DNA from: Enoplolaimus lenunculus
Lineage: Eukaryota > Nematoda > Enoplea > Enoplida > Thoracostomopsidae
DNA length: 64,000 bases
NCBI GenBank assembly: GCA_030248215.1
Contig: JASANG010000209.1
Span: forward strand, 1 to 64,000
Reading direction: 5' to 3'
A program made the translations under genes and the position numbers. Shown here piece by piece: positions 1 through 11,234 of this stretch; position 1 is the stretch's first letter, and each line of letters begins with the position of its first letter. The notes beneath the pieces are model-generated. The model did not search any database, was not told the origin of the DNA, and saw only the letters and a program-made list of their open reading frames with translations.

Positions 1-172
1 AGGTTATTCACAAAAGTTGCTTAGAAGTATTTTTCAATGTGCTCCTAAGTTTGGTAAAATGGTGATAAATCCCCTCTGTCTCTTATCCCTTGTATAAATA
101 AATTCTTGTTAGCACACATGTAAGTCTGAAATTTGTGACGACTAACGAAAAAAAACGTTTTATGTTAAGTTT

Positions 173-889
173 GGCCCATGTTACTTTAAGTGGCGTAAAG
201 GTTTCTGGTGGGTCTATAAAAGAGTGTGTGTACATTCTAAATTACCATTTTTTGCTTAGGCTTAGGCGTAGGCTTAAGAACACACTTTTGCAAAGCTTAG
301 GCTTAGGCTTAAGAACATATTTTTGCAAAGCTTAGGCTTAGGCTTAGGCGTAAGAACACATTTTTGCAAAGTTTAGGCTTATGCTTAGGCGTAAGAACAC
401 ATTTTTGCAAAGCTTAGGCTTAGGCTTAGGCTTAAGAACACATTTTTGCAGAGCTTAGGCTTAGGCTTAGGCGTAAGAACACATTTTTGCAAAGCTTAGG
501 CTTTGGCTTAAGAATTCATTTTTGCAATGCTTAGGCTTAGGCTTAGGCTTAGGCTTAAGAATACATTCCCAAAGCTTAGGATTACGCTTAAGAACACATT
601 ATCGCAAAGCTTAGGCTTTGGCTTAAGAATTCATTTTTGCAAATGCTTAGGCTTAGGCTTAAGAACACATTTTTGCAAAGCTTAGGCTTAGGCTTAAGAA
701 CACATTTTTGCAAAGCTTAGGCTTAGGCTTAAGAACACATTTTTGCAAAGCTTAGGCTTTGGCTTAAGAACACATTTTTGCAAATGCTTAGGCTTTGGCT
801 TAAGAACACATTTTTGCAAATGCTTAGGCTTAGGCTTAGGCTTAGCAATACGCTTAATCTACTGTTACGCCCCTAAAAGTAACATTGGC
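173..889 (+). mobile_element. MITE family A, expanded copy
   Basis: Family A (named here) has ends like GGCCCATGTTACTTTTAGGG and their inverse CCCTAAAAGTAACATTGGC, then a second conserved zone (GGTTTCTGGTGGGTCT) and an interior of TTAGGC-type repeats. This 717-bp copy is enlarged by a tandem unit of about 40 bp, TTTTGCAAAGCTTAGGCTTA plus AAGAACACA. A perfect 9-bp target duplication GTTAAGTTT lies at 164-172 and 890-898, and the right copy forms part of the CBS acceptor at 903/904. Confidence 0.9.
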
Positions 890-903
890 GTTAAGTTTTA
901 CAG

Positions 904-3900
904 GAAAGGTCGATATGGTTGTGATTGGCGCTGGCACTGGTGGTACAATTACAGGAGTTGGGCGAAAATTTAAAGAAAAGACACCGTCATGTAAGGTGAG
1001 AGAACAAACTGAAAGTTGTAATTTCATTGGCCGTATGTTGTACAGCGTCCGACTGCAATTAACTTAAAACGCTTTTTTTTGAAATGGTGTAAACCAGTGG
1101 CCAATTGAAATTAATTAAATGTCAAATGAAATATGTAAAGATCAGGAGCGGAACGTTTTTCTGCGGGACTGCAATACAGAACAATCTTATGCTTTAGACT
1201 AATTTGTTTATACTTAGTAGGCTTAGGTATAAGCTCATTCTTGAGTTTAGGTTTAGGCTTAGGAATATGATTATTCTACGACCATGCTCTATAGATTGGC
1301 CAATGAAATTAACGCTACAAAAATGTAAGATTGCTATTTGTATTATGCATTATATGTTCCCTGAAACGGTGATAAAAGCCAACCTACCTATATACATTGT
1401 TTAGTTGTGATTGCAAAATCGAGTAAAAGTTCAGAGACGTCTAGCTGTCCAGGTATTACAGCAGCGCATTAGATTTATGTTTGGCTTACAAAATTCGTTG
1501 AGTACTGTTTTGACCCGAATAAGACGGGGAGGGGTAATAAGAAGGGGGTTCCCATTTTGAGTCCGAATCAATTGGAGTCGGTATCCCTAATAAATGTCCG
1601 TAAGCGGATACAGTCCCTAAACCCTCATTAGAGTCCATAAATGTCAATGAACCATAATTGTAGCATATAAATAACTCCAGGACCAAATAACTTGAGTTCG
1701 AAACTTTAAAGCGTGCTTAAATTTTGAAAGTACATTCCTAAGTATAACCTTGTATTATCGCTCAAGCTATTGACACAAGACAAATAAACGTTTAATTCAA
1801 CAAATAATTGCAGTACCGGATATATATCAGTAACGAAGGGCGGCGGAGCGTGAGTTAAAAATAAATAACAGTCTGTAACCGAATAACAAGGGGGGTACCT
1901 TCTGGAGAGGCCAAATAAATATCAGTCCCCCTCTTATTTAGGTCACTACAGTAAATTTTGTATTATGTCTATAAAACTGGTTGCAGGTAATTGGTGTGGA
2001 CCCACATGGTTCTATTTTGGCAAACGACGAATTAGACGCTCAAGACACTGCGTTCTATGAAGTCGAAGGCATCGGATATGATTTTGTTCCCACAGTTCTG
2101 GATCGCTCGGTACGTTAAATTTAATTTTGTTTTATTTTACATATATGTAGGGTATAGGGTATGAGAGTACAACGACCATTCCTCCTGCGGACAACTTCAG
2201 TAGCAACTTTTTTATAATTTTTTAAGGAATGTATATGTCAGAAGACGGCTCAGCCCTCCTGGAAAAATGTTGGCCGCTCCCTAGAAAATTTTCAACCTTG
2301 CTTATAAGTCATCCCTTGTATACTCCTCTTGAAAATTTTTAGCCCCCCCCCCCCTTCTAGCAATGTGAGCTGGCTACGGCCCTGGACTTGCCCCTAACAG
2401 CATTTCTCAATATTTTGCCCGAGCCGGATTTACAGCCTGGTGTTAACCGTTGCAAAATATTTGTGAATTTGGGGTCTGTGTTTGATATATTGTCGCAATC
2501 CCGTAAACAGTCATACGTCTTTGTTTTGAAGCCTCGATACTACTTGATATGGACCTGTTAGATTTCTACTGGATAGGATATCTATAATTTTCGTGACACC
2601 AGTTTCATCGGTACTTGTTACTATTCCCACATTACGGTTCCTCCACGCCTAAAGAACCCGTGACCAAGCATAAGTCTACGCCTGAGAATAAGCTTAACCT
2701 TAAGCATGTAATATAAACACTGTGCAAGGAACTTTTTCGCCTTCTATTAAATTAACACTAATGTGAGCAGAAACAGCCTCAGCCTCCTATGACAGCTGTA
2801 AGTTGAACAATAGATCCTAAACTGAATTGAATGGGCTTGGTCAACTTATTCTTCCTGGTTTACTGATTGGTTGTACCTTCTGATACCCAAATCTTTCATT
2901 CTGTTGAGAATATTCAAAGTATTTTTATTTAAATGTGTAAGCGTTTTGATGTTTAGATTGTGGACGGCTGGATCAAAACGGCAGACAAAGAATCGTTTTT
3001 GATGTCACGGCGTTTGATGAAGGAAGAAGGACTGCTTGCAGGTAAGCGGTAATTATTGTGGTAAAGTTCATTGCGCCTGCAATGCGATACTGTAGTGACC
3101 CGAATAAGTGGGGGTCCCCATTTTGAGTTCCGATCAGTAGTAGTCCGTATCCCTAATAAGAGTCCGTAAGCGGATAGAGTACCTAAACCATAATTAGAGT
3201 CCATAAATGTCAATTATACCAAGTTGTAGTGCATAAATGACTCCAGGACCAGAAAATGTTCAGTTTGAAACTTTGAAGCATACTTAAGTTTTGAAAGTAA
3301 GCATACATAAGTTTTGCAAGTACACTCCTACCTATAACCTTGCATTATCGCTCAAGCTTTTGATACAAGACAAATAAACGTTTATTCAACGGATAGTTAC
3401 CATACCGAATATATTCCAGTAACGAAGGGTGGCAGAGCGTGGGCTAAAAATAAATAACAGTCCGTAACCAAATAACAAAGGTGGTATCCTCTGGAGAGGC
3501 AAAATAAATATCAGTCTCCTCTCTTTTATTCGGGTCACTACAGTACATGCAGTTTGATTGTCTTTGGTGACATTTCTTCTTTCTTTCATTCTGTTTAATT
3601 TTATAGGCGGAAGCAGTGGAGCAAACGTATGGGCATGTATGCAAGCAGCTAAAACTCTCAAAGAAGGTCAACGATGCGTTGTGATTTTACCAGACGGTGT
3701 ACGAAATTACATGTATGTTTTTACCCTTTATTTTGGATTCTTTTATATTTATAAAATGTCGTACACTGTAAATTTCAGTGAGTTGATTTTAACTTAGAAT
3801 GAGTTGACTTACTCAGTCTGAATTAGGAGTGTCAGAATTCAGAATTTTGAGTTGATTCAATTCGTTCTGAGTTAATTAATCAACTCACCCAGTGTCAACT

Positions 3901-6900
3901 CAACTCAGAGCGAAAATCAACTCAACTGAGAGTGAATTAATGTGTACTGATAATGACTCAGAAATAACCAACTCGCTAGCTGAATTAATTAATCAACGCA
4001 CTGGAACTTACAGTGTATGTATTATGCTATGAGATAAGCTAACAGTAAATATTCAACATTGAAATATTATTGCAAGCATAAAATTTTAATAGAATAGTTT
4101 TCCCAGATAAGTTATTAGCTTCGAAATTGCAGCAGCTGATTGAAGTGCTACTGCGATCCGGCCATCGCTGTTTGGAAATGATTTTGTTTCGGCAAAAAGT
4201 GGATTTTTTATGAGTTTTTTGACAGGACTAAAATTTTGAGTGACAGTTGGATGGCAGAACGGGATTTTGTTGATCGAGTTTCGAACGATTACAATCAGCA
4301 TTGGTTCGTTAGTTTACAAATTTATTTAAATTTTTGACAAATAATGACAAATTATATTCATTCCGTACTGGTAGTAGATATAACGCAAGCGGATCATAGT
4401 AAAAGTTTCAGTGTATTTTGGAATTTGGAATGGCAGAACTTTTTAATTTCGTGCGTAAAAATTATAAACTGCAAGACATACCTGTGCGTACATAACCTTA
4501 CTTTATGTCTATATTGGAGCTGTTCTAGGGCCGAGCCTGGGACCAGAAAATGCCGGCGCCGGCGTCGAAAGAGTGAACAATTTATGAAAATTTTTTACTG
4601 TTTTTCTCGTATCCCATTGTTATGTGTAAAAATTAATTCAATCCGTGATTTTAACATCAGCTGTATGATTTCAAAAACAGCATCGTATGTCACGCTGACA
4701 CTTAAAGCGATTTATCTCGCTTTATATACGTGTAAATATGTAGTTTTCGAGCGTTGTTATGACATGGGTTTTTATTATAGCAAGCAATAATCTTAGCCCT
4801 GGCCCTGGCCCCGGCAAAAATCCTGCCCCCGGGACAGCTCTAGTGACTGTATGCTGCATATTTAAGAGGTAAAAAATAAATTTTATATTTGACTCTTGTT
4901 CACTTTTGCCATGTTTAAAATTAAAGCTCATCAGGCCTTGATTTAGGCAAAGCTTAAAACGCAACAGATTGCAGGGCCGGAGCATCCACCTCCCATACAC
5001 CCCATTTGAAGGGGGCGCACCCCTAAAGGGGCCCCCACCCTATCCGGATGAAGGAAAAACCACTTAAATTTTCAAATGCGTCTGGCTTCTCGCTCGCGAG
5101 CTTGGGAGCCCCTACCTTGAAATTTGGGCAGCGCCCTCACCCCTGCGTGCTCCGGCGCTGACGGTTTGCGCATGGGCAAGGTTGCTCCTAAATCTAAGCG
5201 TAAGCTTACGTCTAAGCATAAGCTTAAGTCGGCGTAAAGTGTATACAGAAAGTAAGCTTGAGCCATCTATTTTTATGTGGTGGAATCTTCGCATTTCACA
5301 AATGCCGTTGCAAGCGCCTCTGACAGTTGAACCAGCGGTCACTTGTCAAGATGCGATAGAAATAATGGATAAAGAAGGTTTCGATCAGTTGCCTGTAATT
5401 GATGACACAGGGTAATATTTTGTTGATTTTTGTGGTTTAGGCGCACGAACCTAAAACAGCTCGCGCCCCAAACCCGAAACATACCAAGTTGAAAAGTAAC
5501 GCTTTAGGTTCAATTCAGGTGCATAAAACCTTAAAACAATATGTGCTTGTCCGTGTGTTGTCTGCGCTTAATTTTCAACTTATTCATTTCTGCCAAACGG
5601 CGTTTGTTTCTAAACTGACGCAGGCCGCATGGAATCTGGCGATGCCTGCAGCTTCGTAAAAATATTTGAACACGTGTTTATCGTCTATGCTGGAATCTGT
5701 CGGAACCGAAAATGGGTAGACTGCAAAAAAATGGTGAGTCAAATTGACTCTCACAATCTGAGTCAAATTCGACTTCGCCAGAGTCAAATTCGACTCATTG
5801 AGCGATTCAGTGAATCGAATTTGACTGTGGCGGAGTCGAATTTTGACTCAGTTTGCGTAGTCAGGAAAAGCCTATGTCGGAGAAAGTCAATTTGACTCAC
5901 CGTTTTTTGCAGTGAACAGGATTATAATTTTGAAGTGGACTTGGCTTCCGCATGTTTGGTTAGTTTGCCGAATGTGAAGTTTTACACTAATGTTCAATTG
6001 GAAATGTTTTTAGTCCATCAAAACAACGACTATGTATTTAATAGCATTGTGATCTCGGCTTAAAACTTGTAGAATTTGTCTTTTATTTGCTGTCATTGTG
6101 AAATAATCAAAGGCCGGGTTCGTATCCAGAGTGGGGCTCGTATAGACTCAGCCAATCCGTTAAGTGTTTTACTCCCCGTATCCAAGAGAGATTCTAGATT
6201 ACATTTTTTGCTTAGGCTTAGCCTTATAGACTGAGGCTTAGGCTTAGCCTTATAGGGTTAGCCTTAGGCTTAGTAACTCATTTTTTCAACACTTACGCTT
6301 ATGCTTAGGCTTAGCCTTATAGACTTAGGCTTCGGCTTAGTCTTATAGGCTTAGGTTTAGGCTTAGGAACTCATTTTTTCAACGCTTACGCTTAGGCTTA
6401 ATAGGAATACGCTTAATTTACTGTTACTCTCCTTAAAGCAACTTCGGCCCAAGCGTCTGTGGTTCAAACTGTTTTACTAACGACAGCTTAAAAATTGTTA
6501 TTTTGGCTTTAGAGCAATTTCGGGTGTTGTCACACTTGGTAGCATAATGAGTAACATGTTGGCAAACAAAATTTCATGCGAAACGCCAGTCGAACGTGTG
6601 TTGTATAAACAATTTAAGCAGGTAAAAACAATACAAGATTCCGAATTTATTCGACTGTTGGGCCCATGTAAAGATCAGCGGCGGAGAGCTTTTATGTGGG
6701 ACTAGGCCCATGTATAGAACAGGGCCGAAATAGTAGTATATAAGCATATTCCTAAGCCTAAGCCTAAGCCTAAACTTAAGCCTAAGCCTAAAAGCTAAAA
6801 AAATAGTCTAAAGCTTAAACTGACTCTATTATAGCAACTCCGGCAAACGATCCGGCCCTGTTCTATACATGGGCCAGGGACTCGAAGGGAGTAAGCTTAA

Positions 6901-8917
6901 GCTTTAGACTAATTTTTGCCTGGCTTAGGCTTAGGAATATGCTCATTCTTACGCTTAGGATTTGGCTTAGGCTTAAGCTTAGAATTATGCTTATAATACT
7001 GCCCACTTCAGTTCTTTACATTGGACGACTGTTGTATTCACGGAGTGAATGAGTTTAGTTGTCTGTATATATTCAAGAAAAAATGATAGAAAACGTTATT
7101 TCGCTCATGTGTACTTCTCTTCTTGCAGTATTTGAAATTTTAATATTTTTCGAATAGGATTTTAGCTGGTGACCCAAGTCGTTTGACCTGTGTCACAAAA
7201 TGGTTACGTCATACTGATACTACCAACCACACTGTAAAAAGGGGGAGTCAAATTGACTCTTTCCGAAGTAGGCTTTTCCTGACTACACAAACTGAGTCAA
7301 ACTTGACTCCGCCAGAGTCAAATTCGATTCGCTGTTGACTGTGGCGGAGTTAAATTTGACTCAGTTTGTATAGTCAGAAAAAGCTTATTTCCGAGAGAGT
7401 CAATTTGACTCTCCATATTTTACAGTGCAGGGTACAACCGTTGCCTCTGGTTCCGGCAGAAAATAGACCTCCAGTTTCGGCTCCGGCCGTTTTAACTATC
7501 TATTTTCGCCTCACCTCTGGCTCAGGCAAGTTTGATCGACGTCCGGCTCCGGTGTTTTCCCCTCCGGTTGCACCCTGCTACTAAACACAGTTTTAACTGA
7601 ACGCAATAATGTTCTATTCAAGTTTACCAATCAGCAAGGTACCCCGGCATCTGGACCAACGCCTTCAAGAGATTCGTCACGAGTGTTTCAGCAAGGAAAA
7701 TTTTTTAAACGTATATTTATGACCCGTATTGGTTCATAACCTTTTTTGTAACCAGCAAAATAAATCTGCTTAAATACTCGGTTTTGTAATGATTCGCCCT
7801 AGCAGCCATAACGAAAAACACGCTATCCGTGGCCAGTACACGCTCAGATATATACAAATCTCAGCATATTTTAGGGTCGTTTAGTGCACTTGTATATTAG
7901 CTAAAATTCACTGCTTGTGTTGCGTTTTAGATTACACTGGATTCAACTTTGGGAAAACTTTCTCGGATATTGGATATTGATCATTTTGTGCTGGTTGTAC
8001 ACGAACAGCGCCAGTGTAAGTGTGATTTGCCAAAAATTCGTTATTATCCTTTGTGTGGACAAACTACATTGTCCTGCATAATATCACGTGATATTTGTAC
8101 ACTGTAAAAAATGGGGGAGTCAAATTGATCATCTCTCGGAAATAGACTTTTCCTGACTACGCAATCTGAGTCAAATTCAACTCCGCCAGAGTCAAACGTG
8201 CGACATAGGGAATCGAATTTGACTCTGGTGGAGTCGAATTGAGTCAGTTTGTGTAGTCAGGAAAAGCCTATTTCCAAGAGAGTCAATTTGACTCCCCAGT
8301 TTTTGCAGTGTAGAATTTTGAAATATCATATGGTATACGCGTAAACGTCTCGTGGTATCATCATGTCCCGTATGGCTACTTGTATACGATGATCACTTGA
8401 GATCACATCCCCTGCCCTGTATCCGCCATTAACCGACATCAATATGAGGGCCAACATTAAGGGGCGTTACAGTAGATTAAGCGTATTCCTAAACCTAAGC
8501 CTAAGCGTTGCAAAAATGAATTCATAAGCCTAAGCTTAAGCCTAAGGAAAAAAATGTAATCTAGAATTTAAACCTACTCTTTTGTAGACCCACCAAAGAC
8601 CTGGACGCCCCTTAAAGTAACATGGGCCAATATGAGCATGAACGTTTTCAGTGTTAAGCCATTTTTCCACATTTTATGTTTTAGTTTCAGCAAAAGATAC
8701 AATGAACAAACGAATGGTAATTATTGGGATTGTAAGTCGGATTGATTTGCTCAGTTTTCTCACTTCAAACACCCCAGCGTTGCTGAACGAGACGAACAGC
8801 TCTCCACGAAGCGAGCAACTGTCGAATGGATTCAGCGGACGCGGTATTGTAAATGGCAACGACAGCGTTGCAGCAGTGATTGCAAATGGGACAAACGGCC
8901 AGTTGTCTTGCGATTAG
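904..8917 (+). CDS. CBS: Cystathionine beta-synthase, 3' nine exons (5' end outside window)
   Basis: Pyridoxal-phosphate enzyme that condenses serine and homocysteine to cystathionine in the cytosol (first step of trans-sulfuration). Exons read by hand with GT-AG borders and matching phases: 904-995, 1987-2109, 2957-3041, 3607-3712, 4226-4303, 5253-5411, 6513-6621, 7931-8015, 8685-8917, about 355 residues. Visible in order: the phosphate-binding loop [45 protein letters not shown], then the linker motif MWWNLRI and two regulatory CBS domains ([11 protein letters not shown]...[20 protein letters not shown]...[29 protein letters not shown]). These match animal CBS throughout. The catalytic-lysine and haem-binding N-terminus is missing because it lies left of the window. 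The 4226-4303 exon fits the family (TKILSDSWM) but uses a weak donor, GTTCGT. The C-terminus carries about 45 extra low-complexity residues rich in N, S and G after the second CBS domain. Confidence 0.93.
1132..1302 (+). mobile_element. MITE family B
   Basis: Family B (named here) has ends like GGCCCATGTAAAGATCAGGG + GCGGAACG and CCGCCCCTGTTCTTTACATT, an inner zone CTTAAGCTTTAGACTAATTT and the same TTAGGC-type core as family A. This copy is worn at the right end. Confidence 0.65.
1503..1952. mobile_element. MITE family I, inside a CBS intron
   Basis: Family I (named here) is about 450 bp with ends CTGTAGTGACCCGAATAAG and TTATTCGGGTCACTACAG at TA. This copy has a worn left end (ACTGTTTTGACCCGAATAAG). 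Confidence 0.75.
2240..2384. mobile_element. hAT-like MITE family J, inside a CBS intron
   Basis: TCCCTAGAAAATTTTCAACC ... GCTGGCTACGGCCCTGG; C-rich run of 12. Left end worn. Confidence 0.65.
3089..3544. mobile_element. MITE family I, inside a CBS intron
   Basis: Both ends intact with TA on each side. Shares AGAGTCCATAAATGTCAAT and GACAAATAAACGTTTATTCA with the other copies. Confidence 0.85.
3764..4015. mobile_element. MITE family E (GAGTTGATT-rich), inside a CBS intron
   Basis: CACTGTAAATTTCAGTGAGT ... GGAACTTACAGTG flanked by TA. The interior is a scattered set of GAGTTGATT/AATCAACTC inverted words. Confidence 0.7.
4525..4850. repeat. Possible MITE with GC-rich ends (weak)
   Basis: AGCTGTTCTAGGGCCGAGCC at the left and CCCCGGGACAGCTCTAG at the right are partly inverse; the interior is AT-rich intron sequence. 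Confidence 0.3.
4972..5160. mobile_element. hAT-like MITE family H
   Basis: Ends CAGGGCCGGAGCAT and TGCTCCGGCGCTG; flanks ACAGATTG and ACGGTTTG resemble an 8-bp duplication. Inner motif AAAATGCGTCTGGCTTCTCG. In a CBS intron, about 90 bp before exon 5253. Confidence 0.8.
5719..5914. mobile_element. Palindromic MITE family D
   Basis: Family D (named here) is a near-perfect hairpin of about 200 bp ending CACTGCAAAAAATGGTGAGT and its inverse, with inner motifs TCTCCGAAATAGGC and CTGACTACACAAACTGAGTC. Most copies lie at TA dinucleotides. This one is in a CBS intron and has a shortened left arm. Confidence 0.85.
6190..6453 (+). mobile_element. MITE family A, degenerate
   Basis: TTAGGC-type core with two CTCATTTTTTCAACGCTTACG-like subunits and a recognisable right end (CTGTTACTCTCCTTAAAG). 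The left terminus is not clear. Lies in a CBS intron. Confidence 0.6.
6661..7025 (+). mobile_element. MITE family B split by a family C element
   Basis: Left end 6661-6704, right part from 6876 with TTAGACTAATTTTTGCC and the core, ending GTTCTTTACATTGG. The family C copy inside is flanked by GGGACT on both sides. Confidence 0.82.
6705..6875 (-). mobile_element. MITE family C nested in family B
   Basis: Family C (named here) has ends GGCCCATGTATAGAACAGGG and CCGGCCCTGTTCTATACATG plus the shared GCCTAA core. This 171-bp copy has both ends intact. Confidence 0.88.
7230..7427. mobile_element. Palindromic MITE family D
   Basis: CACTGTAAAAAGGGGGAGTC ... TTTTACAGTG. Abuts the family M element that starts at 7428. 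Confidence 0.83.
7428..7577. mobile_element. hAT-like MITE family M
   Basis: Ends CAGGGTACAACCG and CCGGTTGCACCCTG; rich in CTCCGG words that give spurious proline-rich frames. Confidence 0.75.
8055..8408. mobile_element. Partial family K copy carrying a nested family D element
   Basis: Sequence left and right of the D element at 8100-8310 matches 11571-11700 of the other K copy in inverse (TGTCCTGCATAATATCA; ATATCATATGGTAT; GTATACGATGATC). Both K termini are missing. Confidence 0.6.
8100..8310. mobile_element. Palindromic MITE family D nested in family K
   Basis: Flanked by TA on both sides (TTTGTA|CACTG, CAGTG|TAGAAT). Confidence 0.88.
8449..8629 (-). mobile_element. MITE family A
   Basis: About 180 bp, both termini present (GGCCAACATTAAGGGGCG and CCCCTTAAAGTAACATGGGC), short GCCTAAGC core. 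In the last CBS intron, 56 bp before the last exon. Confidence 0.85.
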
Positions 8918-9050
8918 GGTCCGTAGTCTCAAATATGGGCAGCATCTATCGATGGGCTCGTAACCAGAGAGGGGAAAGGGAAGTCAGTGATACCCAGAAA
9001 CGTTTTGACTTTAAGCAAACTTTCAAACGCACCCGTAAACCATCGGAAAT

Positions 9051-9423
9051 CAAGGTGCAACCGGAGGCGAAAAATACCGGAACCGGAGCCGAAGCCGGAG
9101 GTGAGGCGAAACTAGGTTGTAAAAATGGTGGGCAATTAGTTAATTTTAGCCAATATCTGCAATATGTCGTTAAGTTGTTTGGTTTTACGCTAAATGCTGC
9201 GCAAAATTCCAGAAATTCTTTCATGAAAATTGTGACAAAAGTCAATCGAAACGCGCTAAACAGATAAAGTTAGGAAAATTATGCAAAATTTTACTACCGA
9301 AATTGCCGGAACCTGCGGCAAAAATTCCATCGGAGCCGGAGCCGGAGGCCGATTTTCTGCCGGAGCTGGAGGCCGATTTTCTGCCTGAGCCGGAGCCGGA
9401 GACAGACCTCCGGTTGTACCCTG
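9051..9423. mobile_element. hAT-like MITE family M with perfect 8-bp duplication
   Basis: TCGGAAAT at 9043-9050 and 9424-9431; ends CAAGGTGCAACCGGAGG and CCTCCGGTTGTACCCTG. In the 3' flank of CBS; the frames at 8908-9454 belong to it and its surroundings. Confidence 0.9.
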
Positions 9424-9818
9424 TCGGAAATTTGTTCAATGTCCTCCTGATCATATTTCAATTTCCTTAGCATTTTGAGCTTGCCGCTGGCCTTAATTAC
9501 CGACTGGTGTTAGATGTAGCAAATTTTACAATGAATGAATGGTTAGCTTCAAAATTACACTGATTTACCTTCAGACGTTGTGGAGCTTCTGATCCTTAAC
9601 CGCATTTTACGTTGACAGTTTAAGAACCTACTACCAACTGGGTAATAGTTACTTTTATATAAATGCTATACTCGTTTGAGAATACGGCTCTAGATCGCTG
9701 CGTTATATGTACTATTTTACGAAAATCATAATATTTTGAATATTTTGTATAAAGTAATTTTTTAATACCGACGGATAACAAAGAGTTTGTTGCAGTGAAT
9801 TTTAGCTGCTGCACTGTA

Positions 9819-10038
9819 CACTGCAAAAAATGGTGAGTCAAATTGACTCACTCCGAAATAGGCTTTTCCAGACTACACAAACTGAGTCAAAATTCGACTC
9901 CGCCAGAGTCACATTCGACTAACTGAGTCGCGCAGTGAGTCAAATTTAACTCTGACGCAGTCGAATTTTGACTCACTTGTGTAGTCCGGAAAAGCATATT
10001 TCGGAGAGAGTCAGGTTGACTCACCAGTTTTTGCAGTG
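9819..10038. mobile_element. Palindromic MITE family D
   Basis: 220 bp, TA on both sides; directly followed by a second D copy. Confidence 0.88.
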
Positions 10039-10242
10039 TAGAAAATGATGAGTCAAACTGACTCTCCGAAATAGGCTCTACGGGACTGCACAATGTGAGT
10101 GAAATTAGACTCCGCCAGAGCCAAATTCGATTTACTAAGTCGCACGGGTTGACTATGGCTGGGTCGAATTTGACTCAGTTTGCGGAGTCCCGCAGAGCCT
10201 ATTTCAGACAGTGTCAATTTGACTCACCGTTGTTTGCAGTGT
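10039..10242. mobile_element. Palindromic MITE family D, second subfamily
   Basis: Arms carry CTCTACGGGACTGCACAATG instead of the CTTTTCC version, as also in the copy at 20493. Adjacent to the previous D copy. Confidence 0.83.
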
Positions 10243-10301
10243 GACTTAATGTTCTGTTTTGCGTTGAATGTCTGCAAATTTGCGATTTGAGAAGATGTTA
10301 G

Positions 10302-10434
10302 TAAAGGTAGCAAGCCTAGGCTTAAGTCTAAGCCTAAGCCTAAGCAAAAATTAGTCTAAAGCTTAGGCTTACTCAAGCTTTCTCAAATGCATTCACACAG
10401 AAAAACGTTCTGCCCCTGATCTTTACATGAGCCG
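10302..10434 (-). mobile_element. MITE family B, truncated
   Basis: Core plus one end (AAAAACGTTCTGCCCCTGAT, TTTACATGAGCC); the opposite end is missing. Confidence 0.65.
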
Positions 10435-10551
10435 TTAAGCTGGAAGACCTTTGCGTCGTTGTAAATATATACTGTACCTGTTTGTCTAGTTCATTCAAAA
10501 GCACACCAGGCGTACTTTACATGATGGAATGCATAAACGTGTCACATGTAT

Positions 10552-10772
10552 ACAGCAAAAAAATGGTGAGTGAAAGTGACTCTTTCCGAAATAGGCATTT
10601 CCGGAGCACACAAACTGAGTCAAAATTCGGCTTCGCCAGAGTCAAATTCGACTCACCGAACGACTCAATTAGTCGAATTTGACTCTGGCAGGGTCTAATT
10701 TTGACTCAGTTTCTGTAGTCCGGAAAAGCCTATTTCGGAGAGAGTTAATTTGACTCACCATTTTTTGCAGTG
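10552..10772. mobile_element. Palindromic MITE family D
   Basis: Left end ACAGCAAAAAAATGGTGAGT, right end CACCATTTTTTGCAGTG. Confidence 0.85.
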
Positions 10773-11234
10773 AACAATGGTGTTTGCATGAAATATGCCT
10801 TTGTTTGTATTTTAACGGTTGAAATAAATTATCTCGATCGAAGATTGGGTTAAGAACCAAGAAAGAGCAGAATTTGCAAACCCATTAATTCGTACCACGT
10901 TTGACCGAAACGTACACGTTATAAGGTGCCTTTCTAGTTTTTGAAGGCATCACGCGGCAGTTCAACCCCAACTCTTAAATGTTCGTGCTGGATTCAAAGG
11001 CAATGAAGACACTGATTATACCAGCGGGTAAACATCAGCTAACAAAATCATTTACCCCCTTGTGTTTTATATCGAAACCGTTAATCTTAATTATCCTAAA
11101 CTTTGGTTAGGCAAAGTTTAAACTTCGGAATATATTTAATACTCGTTGGCGAAACGTAAACAGCAAGCGGCAGATGGCATGGGTTGATTTCAGGACATAA
11201 AAGTTTAAAAGTCGACATTGCGGTTATGATATGT

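Noticed and set aside
173-889. Interstitial telomere block
   Set aside because: The TTAGGC-type run lies inside defined terminal inverted repeats with a target duplication and is interrupted by linkers, so it is a transposon core.
8908-9454. Frames of 119, 99 and 70 residues after CBS
   Set aside because: They cover the family M element and its flanks; no homology to a known family and no splice context.
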